From Sporosarcina sp. (GTDB taxonomy: Bacteria > Bacillota > Bacilli > Bacillales_A > Planococcaceae), in assembly GCA_029263895.1 (NCBI GenBank), contig JARIDO010000011.1:69185-133184 (forward strand): 64,000 nucleotides of DNA. The letters run 5' to 3'. Positions within the stretch are counted from its first letter, which is position 1; each line of letters starts with the position of its first letter. Of the stretch, positions 18,197 through 26,710 are shown one piece after another. A program made the translations under genes and the position numbers. The notes beneath the pieces are model-generated. The model was given only the letters and a program-made list of their open reading frames with translations. It did not search any database and was not told where the DNA came from.

Positions 18197-19100
18197 ACCA
18201 CTCGTATGGCGTTTGTTGATAAACGTAATAGTTTAGCCAGTTAGAAAATAGCAGATGCGTATGAGAACGCCAAGTATTTATCGGTTGCTGACTCACATCA
18301 TTATGCGGAAAGTAATTCACAGGCATCGAGACTTCAATTCCCTTTTGCAAGTCTCTAGTATATTCATCTGACAATGTTAACGCATCATATTCTAAATGTC
18401 CTGTAATCATAATATGTCTTTCATCTTTTGAAATGATTATGAATGCTCCTGCATCCTCAGAGTGAGACAGTAAAGTTAACCGTGAGTCATTTTCCACTTC
18501 ACTAGAGGACACGCTCGTATACCTCGAATGAGGCGCTGTAAAAACATCATTGAATCCTCGTGTCAATTTTACAGTTGAATCCGTTACAACATGTTGAAAG
18601 ACACCAAAACACTTTGTGGGTAATTCAAATTTATCAATGCCGTAATGATGATATAAGGCTGCCTGTGCCCCCCAGCAAATGTGAAGAACGGAAGTAACAT
18701 GTTCTTTTGACCACTCCATAACCTCTTGCAACTCTTGCCAGTAATTCACTTCCTTGAATTTCAAATGTTCAATAGGGGCACCTGTAATGATAAGCCCATC
18801 ATATCGTTTACCTTTCACATCTTTAAATAATTCGTAAAACGTGTCTAAATGAGATTTACTTGTATTTTTCGAATCATGCGTTTCCATATGCATAAACGTG
18901 ACATTTACTTGGAGGGGCGTATTTCCAAGCAAACGCAACAACTGAAGTTCAGTTCTTTGTTTTTCAGGCATTAAATTCAAAATCAACACATTCAATGGTC
19001 GTATATCTTGAGTTACTGCTCTATTTTCATCCATCACAAAGATTTTTTCTTCAGATAACTTTTTTCTTACTGGCAAGTTTTCTACAATATTAATGGGCAT
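18195..19100 (-). CDS. metA: homoserine O-acyltransferase MetA, probably acetyl-specific
   Basis: MetA acylates homoserine to start methionine synthesis. The 301-residue protein has the family opening [15 protein letters not shown], the catalytic Cys in [17 protein letters not shown] and the catalytic His/Glu stretch [10 protein letters not shown]. In the acyl-donor-determining loop it reads [11 protein letters not shown]: glutamate after the API, as in acetyl-CoA-using Bacillus MetA, rather than the glycine of succinyl-using E. coli MetA (GAPLG). Acetyl specificity is therefore inferred. A SAM-I riboswitch lies upstream. Confidence 0.93.
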   Translation of the reverse strand: MPINIVENLPVRKKLSEEKIFVMDENRAVTQDIRPLNVLILNLMPEKQRTELQLLRLLGNTPLQVNVTFMHMETHDSKNTSKSHLDTFYELFKDVKGKRYDGLIITGAPIEHLKFKEVNYWQELQEVMEWSKEHVTSVLHICWGAQAALYHHYGIDKFELPTKCFGVFQHVVTDSTVKLTRGFNDVFTAPHSRYTSVSSSEVENDSRLTLLSHSEDAGAFIIISKDERHIMITGHLEYDALTLSDEYTRDLQKGIEVSMPVNYFPHNDVSQQPINTWRSHTHLLFSNWLNYYVYQQTPYEW

Positions 19101-19122
19101 TTTGACTCCTCCTCATCTAAAC

Positions 19123-19285
19123 AAAAAAACCTCTTTCTTTTCCGTAAGAAAGGAGGTTGGATACATCGTCCAAGCTCTTATCTTACAAGGGATTATTCTC
19201 CTTGTTGGAATTAGCACCTTCCTGACATTGCCAGAGGTTGCTGAAACATCATAGGGCCATTTCCCTCAGCTTCTCTCGATAAGAA
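19123..19285 (-). promoter_or_regulatory. SAM-I (S-box) riboswitch with terminator upstream of metA
   Basis: On the minus strand, the aptamer runs from about 19285 to 19175: CTTATCGAGAGAAGCTGAGG, then GGCCCTATGATGTTTCAGCAACC and GGAAGGTGCTAATTCC, the hallmark S-box blocks, closed by P1 strands TTCTTATC and GATAAGAG. A terminator follows (19159-19123), with stem AACCTCCTTTCTT / AAAGAAAGAGGTT and a T7 tail. SAM binding should stop transcription before metA. Confidence 0.95.
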
Positions 19286-19391
19286 TATTCAGTTATCTAT
19301 CATTATACTATGTACAGGTTAATTGTAAACCGAGATTCGGAATTTGCTTTTTCTGAGCCTACCAGCAAACTTTTAATAAGTTACTATCGGA

Positions 19392-19437
19392 CAAAAAAAC
19401 CGAGGCGTAGATCACCTGAAAAATGATCTTGCCTCGG
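19392..19437 (-). terminator. terminator of the coiled-coil gene
   Basis: Stem CCGAGGCGTAGATCA / TGATCTTGCCTCGG (19400-19414 with 19424-19437), with one bulge, is followed on the minus strand by a T7 run. Confidence 0.82.
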
Positions 19438-19470
19438 CGTTACTTTTCAATTAGAATGCGCGAAGTAATA

Positions 19471-20229
19471 CTAATTTCGCACACTTTTTTCTTCATCCTG
19501 AATATCCTTCAGTTTATAGACTTGTGCAGACGGCAAAGTATCAACTTTTAACTTTGTTTTTTTAAGTGATGTTAATTCAAATAACTGCTCAATTTTTTCA
19601 GCAAGAAATGATGTGCGTTCAAATAAAATTGAGCGAAAATGGTCTAACTGACGTAATACTTTTTCCGTTAAGCCTTCTTGCTTCTCCAGTCGTTGTAAAA
19701 CGTCTAATTGGATTTCTTCTTGCTTAGAATATTTGTCAGTCAATATTTTTTGTTGGTTAATTTGCTCATCAACCTTGCTGGATAAGTTCTCAGATATCGA
19801 TTGTGCTCCCTCAATTTTGTTAACGATATTTGTATTCATCGTTTGAAGCGTATTTATTCTTTCAAGAAATGATTGATTTTTATCTGTCCCATTTTTAATC
19901 ATTAACTGTAAATGTTCATTTTTTTCTTCTAATTCATTTAAAGACTTAAGAACTCTACTCTCAAACTGTACATGACCAGTATGTTGTTCTGTCAACCGAT
20001 GTAATTGATGACTTATGGACCTCCACTGATTTACTTGTTTATTTTTTGTTTTCCCTAAAGACTCATCCAAAGCGACTAAGTTGTTATTCATTGTTTCAAA
20101 TGTTCTTTTTTGCTCGCTCATCCACTCTGATAGCGGATCTATCTTGAAATTTTTTTGATTTGTTCCTTCTATTTTACGTTCATTTTTAAATACGTCTGGA
20201 TGCCCATTTTTATTAATGAATAAACTCAT
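19471..20229 (-). CDS. coiled-coil protein of unknown function
   Basis: A soluble 252-residue protein with no signal peptide or membrane helix. From about residue 35 to 225 it is almost wholly heptad-rich coiled coil with many Gln, Asn, Lys and Glu (for example LNELEEKNEHLQLMIKNG, LQRLEKQEGLTEKVLRQLDH). The ATG at 20229 was chosen because AAGGAGG lies 8 bp upstream. The SIMPL-domain gene lies upstream on the same strand, 76 bp away. I do not recognise a family, and the function is unknown. Confidence 0.7.
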   Translation of the reverse strand: MSLFINKNGHPDVFKNERKIEGTNQKNFKIDPLSEWMSEQKRTFETMNNNLVALDESLGKTKNKQVNQWRSISHQLHRLTEQHTGHVQFESRVLKSLNELEEKNEHLQLMIKNGTDKNQSFLERINTLQTMNTNIVNKIEGAQSISENLSSKVDEQINQQKILTDKYSKQEEIQLDVLQRLEKQEGLTEKVLRQLDHFRSILFERTSFLAEKIEQLFELTSLKKTKLKVDTLPSAQVYKLKDIQDEEKSVRN

Positions 20230-20305
20230 CCATAAAACCTCCTTGTCATAGTAGTCTATGCACATCACTGGAGGTGAGATTATCGTTACGTTGTTCATAT
20301 CAATT

Positions 20306-20953
20306 TTAGTATTGAAATTCTACATTAACGATGGACTGAATCGTAATTTGACCTGGTTCAATCGGTGTCGATGCAGTTATTTCTTTTGAGGCAAAAGTTT
20401 TAAATTGAACAGGTTTTTCTCTATACTCTTCTGTAATCTTAATCGGTGTTGAATCAAACTTGAATTGCATCGTTTTGGAAATTTCTTTTGCTTTAACGAC
20501 TGCATTCTTTAACGCTAGATGAAGTGCCTCTAAATAAAATGATTCTTCGTTTTTTACTACAAACTGTAAAGATGAAACGGTATTCACACCGTTTTGAATT
20601 GCAACATCAATAATAGCACCCGTCTCTTTGATATTCATAACCTCAACAGTAATGGTGTTTGTTACTTGATAGTCACGAAATTGTTGTTTCCCCTCTACAT
20701 AGTCATACTGTGGGTATACCGTATAGCTTGACGTTGTTATATTTTCTTTGCTAATTCCTATCTTCATTAACGATTCAATAACTTGATTGACAAGCGTCGC
20801 ATTTAGTTGTTGTGCACTTGTAAGGTTACTGTTTGTAGTCACTACTTCCAAATCAATTTGAGCGGCATCTGGCTCCATTTGCGCATGCCCTACTCCTGTA
20901 ACCATCATACTTCTTTGCTGTCGCGTTACCTGATGTCCTACCGTATAATACAT
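20306..20953 (-). CDS. SIMPL-domain (DUF541) protein
   Basis: The 215-residue protein shows the SIMPL pattern: MVTGVGHAQMEPDAAQIDLEV, LMKIGISKENITTSSYTVYPQYDY, YQVTNTITVEV and a C-terminal AVVKAKEISKTMQFKF. Most family members have a signal peptide; this one starts MYYTVGHQVTRQQRS and lacks a clear one, so it may be cytoplasmic, as in several Bacillales relatives. The function is unknown; related proteins are oligomeric and linked to stress or envelope. Confidence 0.85.
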   Translation of the reverse strand: MYYTVGHQVTRQQRSMMVTGVGHAQMEPDAAQIDLEVVTTNSNLTSAQQLNATLVNQVIESLMKIGISKENITTSSYTVYPQYDYVEGKQQFRDYQVTNTITVEVMNIKETGAIIDVAIQNGVNTVSSLQFVVKNEESFYLEALHLALKNAVVKAKEISKTMQFKFDSTPIKITEEYREKPVQFKTFASKEITASTPIEPGQITIQSIVNVEFQY

Positions 20954-21034
20954 TTGTTAACCACCTCTCTTAAACGTCTCATTCTCCTTCATAATTCTAT
21001 GCAGAACGGGAGAATAAAATTGATGGCAAAATTT

Positions 21035-21865
21035 CTATTTTAGATACATCCATTTTTCTAGAACTTCGAAAACGATTTGACTTGGTTGTCCTTTAATCTC
21101 TTTTGACTGCATTATCATATAAAACGATTTTAGAAAGTTCTTCACCGTTCGTTGTGCGTGATATGCATTAATTGACCCGTTTGACATTTCCATTTCAGTT
21201 TGAATATATACAAACAGATGATTTAACCAGTATATAACTTCTTGCTCTGCTTTTTGATAAGTAATTAGCGAGATGAGTATCATTGCAAGTCGTTCTTCTT
21301 CCTCATCTAAGTAATCAACAGGCAATAACAAAACGCGTTCCATTGCATCTAGAATCCTTTGAATCTGCTGTTTAGGTAATAGTGCTTGTTTTGCTAGCGC
21401 ATCCAGTGCATCTGCTCCATGTGCAATAGCATGTGACCAGCCTTTCTCCTCAACATAACCACGCAAATCAAGTTCTGACTTCAAATAGAGGATTATCTTA
21501 TCTCCCGTTTGTTTTACCTTATCTGCTGTTACAAAGAACCCATCCACATTTGTTTCTAAAATTGCTGCCACCACTAAAGAAGAGAAAGACCTTGTGAATA
21601 CTGAATCCGTATTCGATTCACCAATCTTATAAAAAAGCTTGTCCTCTGCCAGCATTCTTTCTAATAGAACTGACATCTCATTATTGTTCAATTGTTTAGA
21701 TTTTAACAGTTTACAAAAACCGCCATAAATCAATCTATCACGAATGTAACTATCCGGATTTCCGATTTGTACAATCATTTCATCAATTATCTCTTTTGAT
21801 AAAGATGGTATTTTGTTTTCTTTATAATTTTCTAAAGTACTTTTTAGTGATTCTATTGCTATCAT
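21035..21865 (-). CDS. DUF2785-domain protein
   Basis: A 276-residue helical protein with no signal peptide. The segment SYIRDRLIYGGFCKLL near the N-terminus and GYVEEKGWSHAIAHGADALDALAKQALLP (about residues 155-183) mark DUF2785. The conserved WSHAIAHGAD has the look of a metal or catalytic site, but no function is known for the family. It is preceded by a 292-bp intergenic stretch in which I see no gene. Confidence 0.83.
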   Translation of the reverse strand: MIAIESLKSTLENYKENKIPSLSKEIIDEMIVQIGNPDSYIRDRLIYGGFCKLLKSKQLNNNEMSVLLERMLAEDKLFYKIGESNTDSVFTRSFSSLVVAAILETNVDGFFVTADKVKQTGDKIILYLKSELDLRGYVEEKGWSHAIAHGADALDALAKQALLPKQQIQRILDAMERVLLLPVDYLDEEEERLAMILISLITYQKAEQEVIYWLNHLFVYIQTEMEMSNGSINAYHAQRTVKNFLKSFYMIMQSKEIKGQPSQIVFEVLEKWMYLK

Positions 21866-22088
21866 TTAAGTCTCCACCTTTACATCAAGCATTATATTGT
21901 AAATAAGAACCCTCTCTTATGCAGAAATACCATTCACATTTATTTATCGCTTAAAGTCATTGAACTAAATACTATTTCATTCACGGATCATCATACACTT
22001 TAAATACTACCAATATTATAACTTTTATACAGTTATTTCAATTCCACAAATTTTGTTTACTAAATAATATCATTACTCACCTCAAAAA

Positions 22089-22122
22089 ATGCACAACCTA
22101 ATAGAATCCTTAGGTTGTGCAT
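22089..22122 (-). terminator. terminator of the 22-kb GNAT gene
   Basis: Stem ATGCACAACCTAA / TTAGGTTGTGCAT with an 8-nt loop is followed on the minus strand by T-rich DNA, downstream of the GNAT gene. Confidence 0.82.
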
Positions 22123-22157
22123 AAACGTATTCATATTTAATTTACGCTAGCAGCTGT

Positions 22158-22610
22158 TTAGTTCTCAAACTTCAATATATGCGTCGTCTCAGATGCTGAG
22201 TCGTCAAAATCAAAGCCGTTATGCCTATAAAATGAGTCCGCTTTAGAAGACTCTGTTCGAACTGTCATTTCTTTAAAATAAGCACGTGCATGATTTGTTA
22301 TTTCTTTTAACAATAAAGAGCCTGCTCCTCTTCGTCTTGCATTCGATTCTACATAAAAACGTTGCAACCTTGCTACTTTCTCATCATCAGCAAATGGTGA
22401 CTGATTTACACCACCTACAGCAATGACTTCATCTTGGTTGTCACGAACACAATAGAGCGCTTCACCGGGTTGGTCAAAAGTATTTGAACCGTCTTTGTAC
22501 TCTTCTACTAAACGCGTTAAAAACCGATAACCTTCCTCTTCACTTTCCTTAACCAATCCTTCAATGTTGAGTGCATTCAGATCTTCTACTTTTTCAACAG
22601 AAAATGTCAT
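22158..22610 (-). CDS. GNAT-family N-acetyltransferase
   Basis: A 150-residue protein with the acetyl-CoA motif VESNARRRGAGSLLLKEI (R-x-x-G-x-G/A) and a typical ending (ADSFYRHNGFDFDDS). The start MTFSVEK was chosen because GGGAGG lies 7 bp upstream; an in-frame start 5 codons earlier overlaps that site. The N-terminal half includes EALYCVRDNQDEVIAVGGVN, the central beta strands. It is monocistronic, between two terminators. The substrate is unknown. Confidence 0.85.
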   Translation of the reverse strand: MTFSVEKVEDLNALNIEGLVKESEEEGYRFLTRLVEEYKDGSNTFDQPGEALYCVRDNQDEVIAVGGVNQSPFADDEKVARLQRFYVESNARRRGAGSLLLKEITNHARAYFKEMTVRTESSKADSFYRHNGFDFDDSASETTHILKFEN

Positions 22611-22691
22611 TCGAATTCCTCCCATAGGATAGTTATTGCTTCTCTAATTCATTTCGACATACCGATTAAATAATCCTGTATAACATTGTGG

Positions 22692-22727
22692 CAAAAAAAA
22701 GACGAACAGTTATGTTCACTGTTCATC
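22692..22727 (-). terminator. terminator of the first yitT-like gene
   Basis: On the minus strand GATGAACAGT / ACTGTTCGTC pairs (one mismatch or wobble) and is followed by a T8 run. It lies just after the YitT-family gene. Confidence 0.8.
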
Positions 22728-22736
22728 TACCATTCT

Positions 22737-23609
22737 TCATTTAATTTCTTCCTCATCATATCTCGCTCTTGAAAAACCCCGTCCCAGAATTTCAGATGCA
22801 TTTAAGAAAATAACAAATGAACTCGGTTCCTGTGCTTGCAATAACTTTTTAAAATAAATCGCTTCAGTTTGTTCCACGACACATAGTATCATTGTCTTCT
22901 CTTCATTAGAGTAGCCACCGATTGTTTTAATCTTTGTCGAGCCACGGTTTATTTCATTATTAATAATGTTTTGGATTTCTTCTTCTTTATCCGTAATGAT
23001 TAATACCAATTTAGTCGTTGATGTTTGTAATTGAACAAAATCAATGACTTTACTTGTTACATAAATCGACATAAGTGCATAAAGTGCAAGTTCGAAATCA
23101 AAAACCAATGCTGATGCTACTACGACAAGACCATCAACAAGCAACTGGGAAAATCCACTCGATAGACCTGTATACTTTTTTAGTAATTGAGCAATTAGTG
23201 CAGTACCCCCGGTTGAACCATTTCCTCGATATACAATTCCTAACCCGATCCCCAAAAGAATTCCACCATAAATTGCACTGAGCATCGGATTTTCAATATG
23301 AACATTAATCCCTGCCGATAACCAGATGAAAAAGGGTACAAAGAAAGTTCCGACAAGCGTTTTTACACTAAATTCTTTACCTGCAAGAACAACACCTAGT
23401 ATTAGTAACGGGATATTGATTAACCACTGCACATAAGCAGGATTGAATGCATACAATTCATAAATGATTGTACTAATCCCAGATACTCCCCCGGCTGCAA
23501 TCCTTGAGGGTAAAAAGAAAATATTAAATGCTAAAGCAACTAATGCTGCCCCAACAATGATTTGTATATAATCAAAAACAAGCGTCTTTTTTAATTTTTG
23601 TAATGCCAT
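22737..23609 (-). CDS. YitT-family membrane protein (first paralogue)
   Basis: The 290-residue protein has five or six membrane helices in the first two thirds, with the family motifs FLPSRIAAGGVSGISTIIYE and RGNGSTGGTALIAQLLKKYTG. A soluble DUF2179 domain follows (IINNEINRGSTKIKTIGGYSNEEKTMILCVVEQTE). The substrate and function are unknown. A paralogue of nearly the same length lies at 54940-55803. Confidence 0.9.
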   Translation of the reverse strand: MALQKLKKTLVFDYIQIIVGAALVALAFNIFFLPSRIAAGGVSGISTIIYELYAFNPAYVQWLINIPLLILGVVLAGKEFSVKTLVGTFFVPFFIWLSAGINVHIENPMLSAIYGGILLGIGLGIVYRGNGSTGGTALIAQLLKKYTGLSSGFSQLLVDGLVVVASALVFDFELALYALMSIYVTSKVIDFVQLQTSTTKLVLIITDKEEEIQNIINNEINRGSTKIKTIGGYSNEEKTMILCVVEQTEAIYFKKLLQAQEPSSFVIFLNASEILGRGFSRARYDEEEIK

Positions 23610-23880
23610 CTTACATTCCTCACTTTCACATCATCTATTCTATCAAAGATCATGTAAGCTAAACAAAAAAAGTTTTTTCTGATAAACATTTATGTTTTGT
23701 ACGACTTAGAAATCAAGGATTACTTCTCTCAACGACTCCAGATAACGCATCCCAATTTAACTATAATTCACGTCGTAATATAGGGATTTAGTAGGAAAAT
23801 TTTCGATAAATTTTGAGTATTTCAATAACTTCTTGTATACTTACTTTATTAGAAAAAAATAGTATGTAAAGGAGAATGTT

Positions 23881-24171
23881 ATGAGAAGCTTAGGGATTGT
23901 TCGAAAAGTTGACCAATTAGGCCGAATTGTCATTCCAAAAGAGTTAAGAAACACTTTACAGCTACGAACTGGAACACCTATGGAAATCTTTGTAGAAGAA
24001 GATAGAATCATTTTAAGAAAATATGCCGTCAATGAATCCTGTATGGTAACGGGAGAAATCACACCTGACAACAAACTATATTCGAATGGCATGTATTTAA
24101 GCCCTCGTGGCGCAAAGTTACTCGTTGACGAAATACAAAAAAACGAAGCAAACGAAAAGGTCATTCATTAA
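23881..24171 (+). CDS. AbrB/Abh-family transition-state regulator
   Basis: The 96-residue protein opens with MRSLGIVRKVDQLGRIVIPKE, the swapped-hairpin DNA-binding domain of AbrB, including the conserved Arg and Pro of GRIVIPKELR. The C-terminal half (CMVTGEITPDNKLYSNGMYLSPRGAKLLVDEIQ) matches the AbrB/Abh oligomerisation domain. AbrB-type proteins repress post-exponential genes. AGGAGAATGTT precedes the ATG. It could be AbrB itself or a paralogue such as Abh. Confidence 0.9.
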   Translation: MRSLGIVRKVDQLGRIVIPKELRNTLQLRTGTPMEIFVEEDRIILRKYAVNESCMVTGEITPDNKLYSNGMYLSPRGAKLLVDEIQKNEANEKVIH

Positions 24172-24256
24172 ACACATTTACTAGTTAATACCATTGATAT
24201 TCGTTATTGAATGACGTAAAATGAATTCATAAGCTGCATTGTTCGTATACACATTA

Positions 24257-24484
24257 AGTTTTAACCTTTAAGCTGTAAACGGGAGTTTTATATAGAGGCA
24301 GGAATGGCAAGCCCAATTCTTTAACCAATTGGGACAGACAGGATTGTCTTTGCGAACACCCACTTCGAGGAGTGGTGGTTTAAAACTTTCTAACTACTAT
24401 ACGGCAAAAGCGGCTACGCTATTAAGCCTTGTATACCAAGGCTTTAACGGTGAAACACCATCCTTCATTGGATGGTGTTTTTTT
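24257..24484 (+). ncRNA. possible structured RNA of unknown class
   Basis: No credible ORF covers 24172-24490, yet the stretch is densely paired. AAGTTTTAACC (24257 onward) can pair with GGTTTAAAACTT near 24378, enclosing hairpins CCCAATT/AATTGGG, AGACA/TGTCT and a CCACT/AGTGG hairpin. AAGCCTTG/CAAGGCTT forms a further hairpin. The block ends in a textbook terminator, AAACACCATCC/GGATGGTGTTT with a T7 tail (24453-24484). I could not match it to 6S RNA, a T-box or a riboswitch. It directly precedes an ISL3 transposase remnant and could belong to an element. Confidence 0.4.
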
Positions 24485-24499
24485 GCTCCTAAAACAAGA

Positions 24500-24957
24500 A
24501 TCTGATTTATCTGATGTAACCTACAAACACTATCCACTATTTGATCAACGTATAGGAAAAGGAATTGCCGATGAAATATTAGCGTATGACGAAGAGTTAC
24601 GGTAGAATTACGAAACTGTATCAAGAGCTTTTAAGAACGCTGAAGGAGTGAAGCTTCGGTAGGTTCAGTGAAGTATTAACGGAAAAAGAATCGCCCTTAT
24701 TAACTAGCTACATGAAAACCAGCTTAAAAACGTTAAGAAAACACGCACCTTATATCAAAAATAGTTTCACATATTCATACAATAATGGTCGTATAGAAGA
24801 AATCAATAATAAGATCAAAGTTTTAAATCAAGTCGCTTATGGCTATCGAAAATTCATCAATTACAAAAATCGAAAACTGCTTCTTTTCAAATTAAAGCCA
24901 GTTGAAGAAAAGACTCTATCGTTAAAAGAAAAACAATCAGTTATCCAAGTCGCTTAA
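24500..24957 (+). pseudogene. ISL3-family transposase remnant (3' part)
   Basis: The longest intact piece, from 24712, reads MKTSLKTLRKHAPYIKNSF, then YNNGRIEEINNKIKVLNQ and GYRKFINYKNRKLL, the C-terminal end of ISL3 DDE transposases (xxGRxExxNNKIK...YGYRxFxN). The same frame extends upstream to about 24630 as LYQELLRTLKE-stop-SFGRFSEVLTEKESPLLTSY, interrupted by one TGA. Further upstream, HYPLFDQRIGKGIADEIL continues in another frame. The gene is thus truncated, frameshifted and stopped, and cannot make active transposase. Confidence 0.82.
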
Positions 24958-24975
24958 GCGACTTGGATAACTGAT
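24936..24975. repeat. 40-bp perfect palindrome at the end of the ISL3 remnant
   Basis: Arms of 20 bp (24936-24955 and 24956-24975) meet with no loop at TTAA and contain the transposase stop codon. It may be the terminator of the element or its end structure. No inverted terminal repeat partner was found on the left. Confidence 0.85.
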
Positions 24976-25038
24976 CAACTAAAATATAACCGTATTACAA
25001 GGTAAGATAAAAGGACTAGGAATAGAAAGCAAATTGAC

Positions 25039-25188
25039 TTACAGTCCATTTAGAGACTCATTTAAAAAGATTTCATCTTGCTCACATTTATGAACATTAT
25101 CTTCTGATGATAGATGTCTTCCATTTTCATCTAACCTATATCCTCTTCCTTGAATTAAAAGTACTGTATTTTCATCATGATCATCCAA
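25039..25188 (-). CDS. possible 49-residue small protein
   Basis: An open frame on the minus strand would encode an acidic, hydrophilic peptide starting DDHDENTVLLIQGRGYRL and ending EIFLNESLNGL. A TTG at 25188 follows AAGAGGGG with tight spacing. There is no ATG or GTG in frame. The composition looks coding, but the start is weak and no family is recognised. Confidence 0.35.
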   Translation of the reverse strand: MDDHDENTVLLIQGRGYRLDENGRHLSSEDNVHKCEQDEIFLNESLNGL

Positions 25189-25308
25189 ACACCCCTCTTT
25201 TTCATGGTTCGCTTTACTTTCTAACTTTTCCTTCTTTTATACTTTACGCCTAAAGGACATATTTTTTTCAAAAAGAGTCATCCTACCGTTAAAGGAGTTG
25301 AGTTCCCC

Positions 25309-25635
25309 ATGAGACGTCTCATTACTGCGCTCATTTTTTCAATCACTGCAATCCTACCCTTACATGCACCCCCAACAACACAACTACTACAAAAGAGTCC
25401 TTCTTATGCAAAGTGGGGTCAACTTGCTATGAAGGAAACAAGTAAAAAGTATCCCGACGCATCCATTATTGACTACCTTCATGAAGGTAATGAGTCAGCA
25501 GGAAACGTAACAATTGAAAAGTTTAAATTATGGTTGTCACATCAAGGTAAAGAATTCGGTGTCTTTGTTCGAATAACTTACAATACTGACACTGAAAAAG
25601 TTATTTCCATTCAATTTAAAGAAACACAAAAGTGA
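25309..25635 (+). CDS. DUF3889-family (YqzG-like) secreted protein
   Basis: A 108-residue protein with an N-terminal signal-like segment (MRRLITALIFSITAILPLHA) followed by PSYAKWGQLAMKETSKKYPDASIIDYLHEG and GVFVRITYNTDTEKVISIQF, the DUF3889/YqzG pattern. Members are small exported proteins of Bacillales with no known role. AAAGGAG lies 9 bp before the ATG. It stands alone, downstream of the ISL3 remnant. Confidence 0.83.
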   Translation: MRRLITALIFSITAILPLHAPPTTQLLQKSPSYAKWGQLAMKETSKKYPDASIIDYLHEGNESAGNVTIEKFKLWLSHQGKEFGVFVRITYNTDTEKVISIQFKETQK

Positions 25636-25733
25636 ATTTATTCTTATAGATACACGGTTTGTGATTTGGATGCATACGTTAACGATGACGCACTTTAATC
25701 GTGCGATTACTGTCCGTAAGAAAGGTTGGCGTT

Positions 25734-26366
25734 TTGACGACTAGTAAGAATTCCGATAAACAATATACTCAGTTTGCGTTTGATTTGAATACAAATCCCT
25801 TTTTTAAAAAAGATTATAAAAACTTCATCAACATACTTGGAGCTGAACAATTAAATTCTTTACAACAAACATCCTTATTGGATATATTTTTAAGTGAAAA
25901 CAGTATCATTGAACCACATTACCATCAAAACGCTGCTGAGTTAACCTACTGTATTTCTGGTTCCGCCAACGTTTCACTGCTCAACCCGAACACAAAGGAA
26001 CTTCAAAGCTTTTCAATCACTGCTGGACAGGTTGTGAACGTTCCGCGCGGATGGTGGCATTTCCAAATCGCAACATCCGACAATACACATTTACTCGGTA
26101 TCTTCGATGCACCAACACCTGAGGTGATTCTCGCATCCGATATTTTAACTCTTACACCTTCTACTGTTTTTTCATACAGCTATTGTCTCAACGACAACGT
26201 ATGGAAAAATGCAACTGCTTCTATAAAATCCGGAATGCTAATCGGCCCACCAAATGATTGCAATAAAACGTATATGACACCTCAAAACAACCTAAATACC
26301 ATACCGCCAAACGACTATCCACCCTATCGCTCACAACAACCTTATCAAGGATATGAACGTAGCTAG
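25734..26366 (+). CDS. cupin-domain protein
   Basis: A 210-residue protein with a single cupin fold: IIEPHYHQNAAELTYCISGSANVSLLNP carries the G-x5-H-x-H-type metal ligands of cupin motif 1, and ITAGQVVNVPRGWWHFQIA motif 2. A Pro/Gln/Tyr-rich tail follows (PPNDYPPYRSQQPYQGY). The TTG at 25734 was chosen because AGAAAGG lies 7-10 bp upstream; a GTG 11 codons earlier is open but lacks a ribosome binding site. Similar proteins are common in Bacillaceae; no substrate is known. Confidence 0.8.
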   Translation: MTTSKNSDKQYTQFAFDLNTNPFFKKDYKNFINILGAEQLNSLQQTSLLDIFLSENSIIEPHYHQNAAELTYCISGSANVSLLNPNTKELQSFSITAGQVVNVPRGWWHFQIATSDNTHLLGIFDAPTPEVILASDILTLTPSTVFSYSYCLNDNVWKNATASIKSGMLIGPPNDCNKTYMTPQNNLNTIPPNDYPPYRSQQPYQGYERS

Positions 26367-26454
26367 TTCTTTAAATTTTATATTCACACATGAATTGTGT
26401 TCATTTGAGCCATATTAACATTGAAAGACACAACAAATATGAGGAGGTTTTAGT

Positions 26455-26643
26455 ATCAAAAAAAACAATCAAAGAATCGATGCACAATCTGCTCCTCAAG
26501 CAGAAAAGAATTCAAGTAAAACAATACAAAATATGAAAGAAGAAATCTCTCTTGAGCTTGCAGAACTAGGAAACTTGAAACCTAAACATGAACCAATGAC
26601 ACAAAATGACCGACAAAAAAGCGAACGAGAAAAATCGTATTAG
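26455..26643 (+). CDS. 62-residue small protein with apparent ATC start
   Basis: GAGGAGG at 26441-26447 is followed 7 bp later by ATC, not ATG, and then an open frame rich in Lys, Gln and Asn: KKNNQRIDAQSAPQAEKNSS, later MKEEISLELAELGNLKPKH, ending DRQKSEREKSY and a TAG. A strong terminator lies 20 bp after the stop. No ATG/GTG/TTG start with a ribosome binding site is available. Either the start is a rare ATC or an ATG was mutated. The composition resembles small hydrophilic spore proteins; the function is unknown. Confidence 0.55.
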   Translation: MKKNNQRIDAQSAPQAEKNSSKTIQNMKEEISLELAELGNLKPKHEPMTQNDRQKSEREKSY

Positions 26644-26663
26644 CCCATTCTTTTAGACATGAA

Positions 26664-26710
26664 AAAAAGAAGTGATGCTTTGTCCCCAATCTAAAGCATC
26701 ACTTCTTTTT
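26664..26710. terminator. terminator of the small hydrophilic protein gene
   Basis: An 18-bp perfect stem (26664-26681 with 26693-26710) with an 11-nt loop and a T5 end. Its right arm touches the stop codon of the opposing ABC-exporter remnant. Confidence 0.9.

Noticed and set aside
23841-24164. 107-codon minus-strand ORF opposite the AbrB-family gene
   Set aside because: It is the antisense shadow of a well-supported AbrB gene on the plus strand and has no recognisable domain.
24397-24624. 75-codon minus-strand ORF over the hairpin block
   Set aside because: It crosses a terminator hairpin and the ISL3 remnant, has no ribosome binding site and shows no family features.
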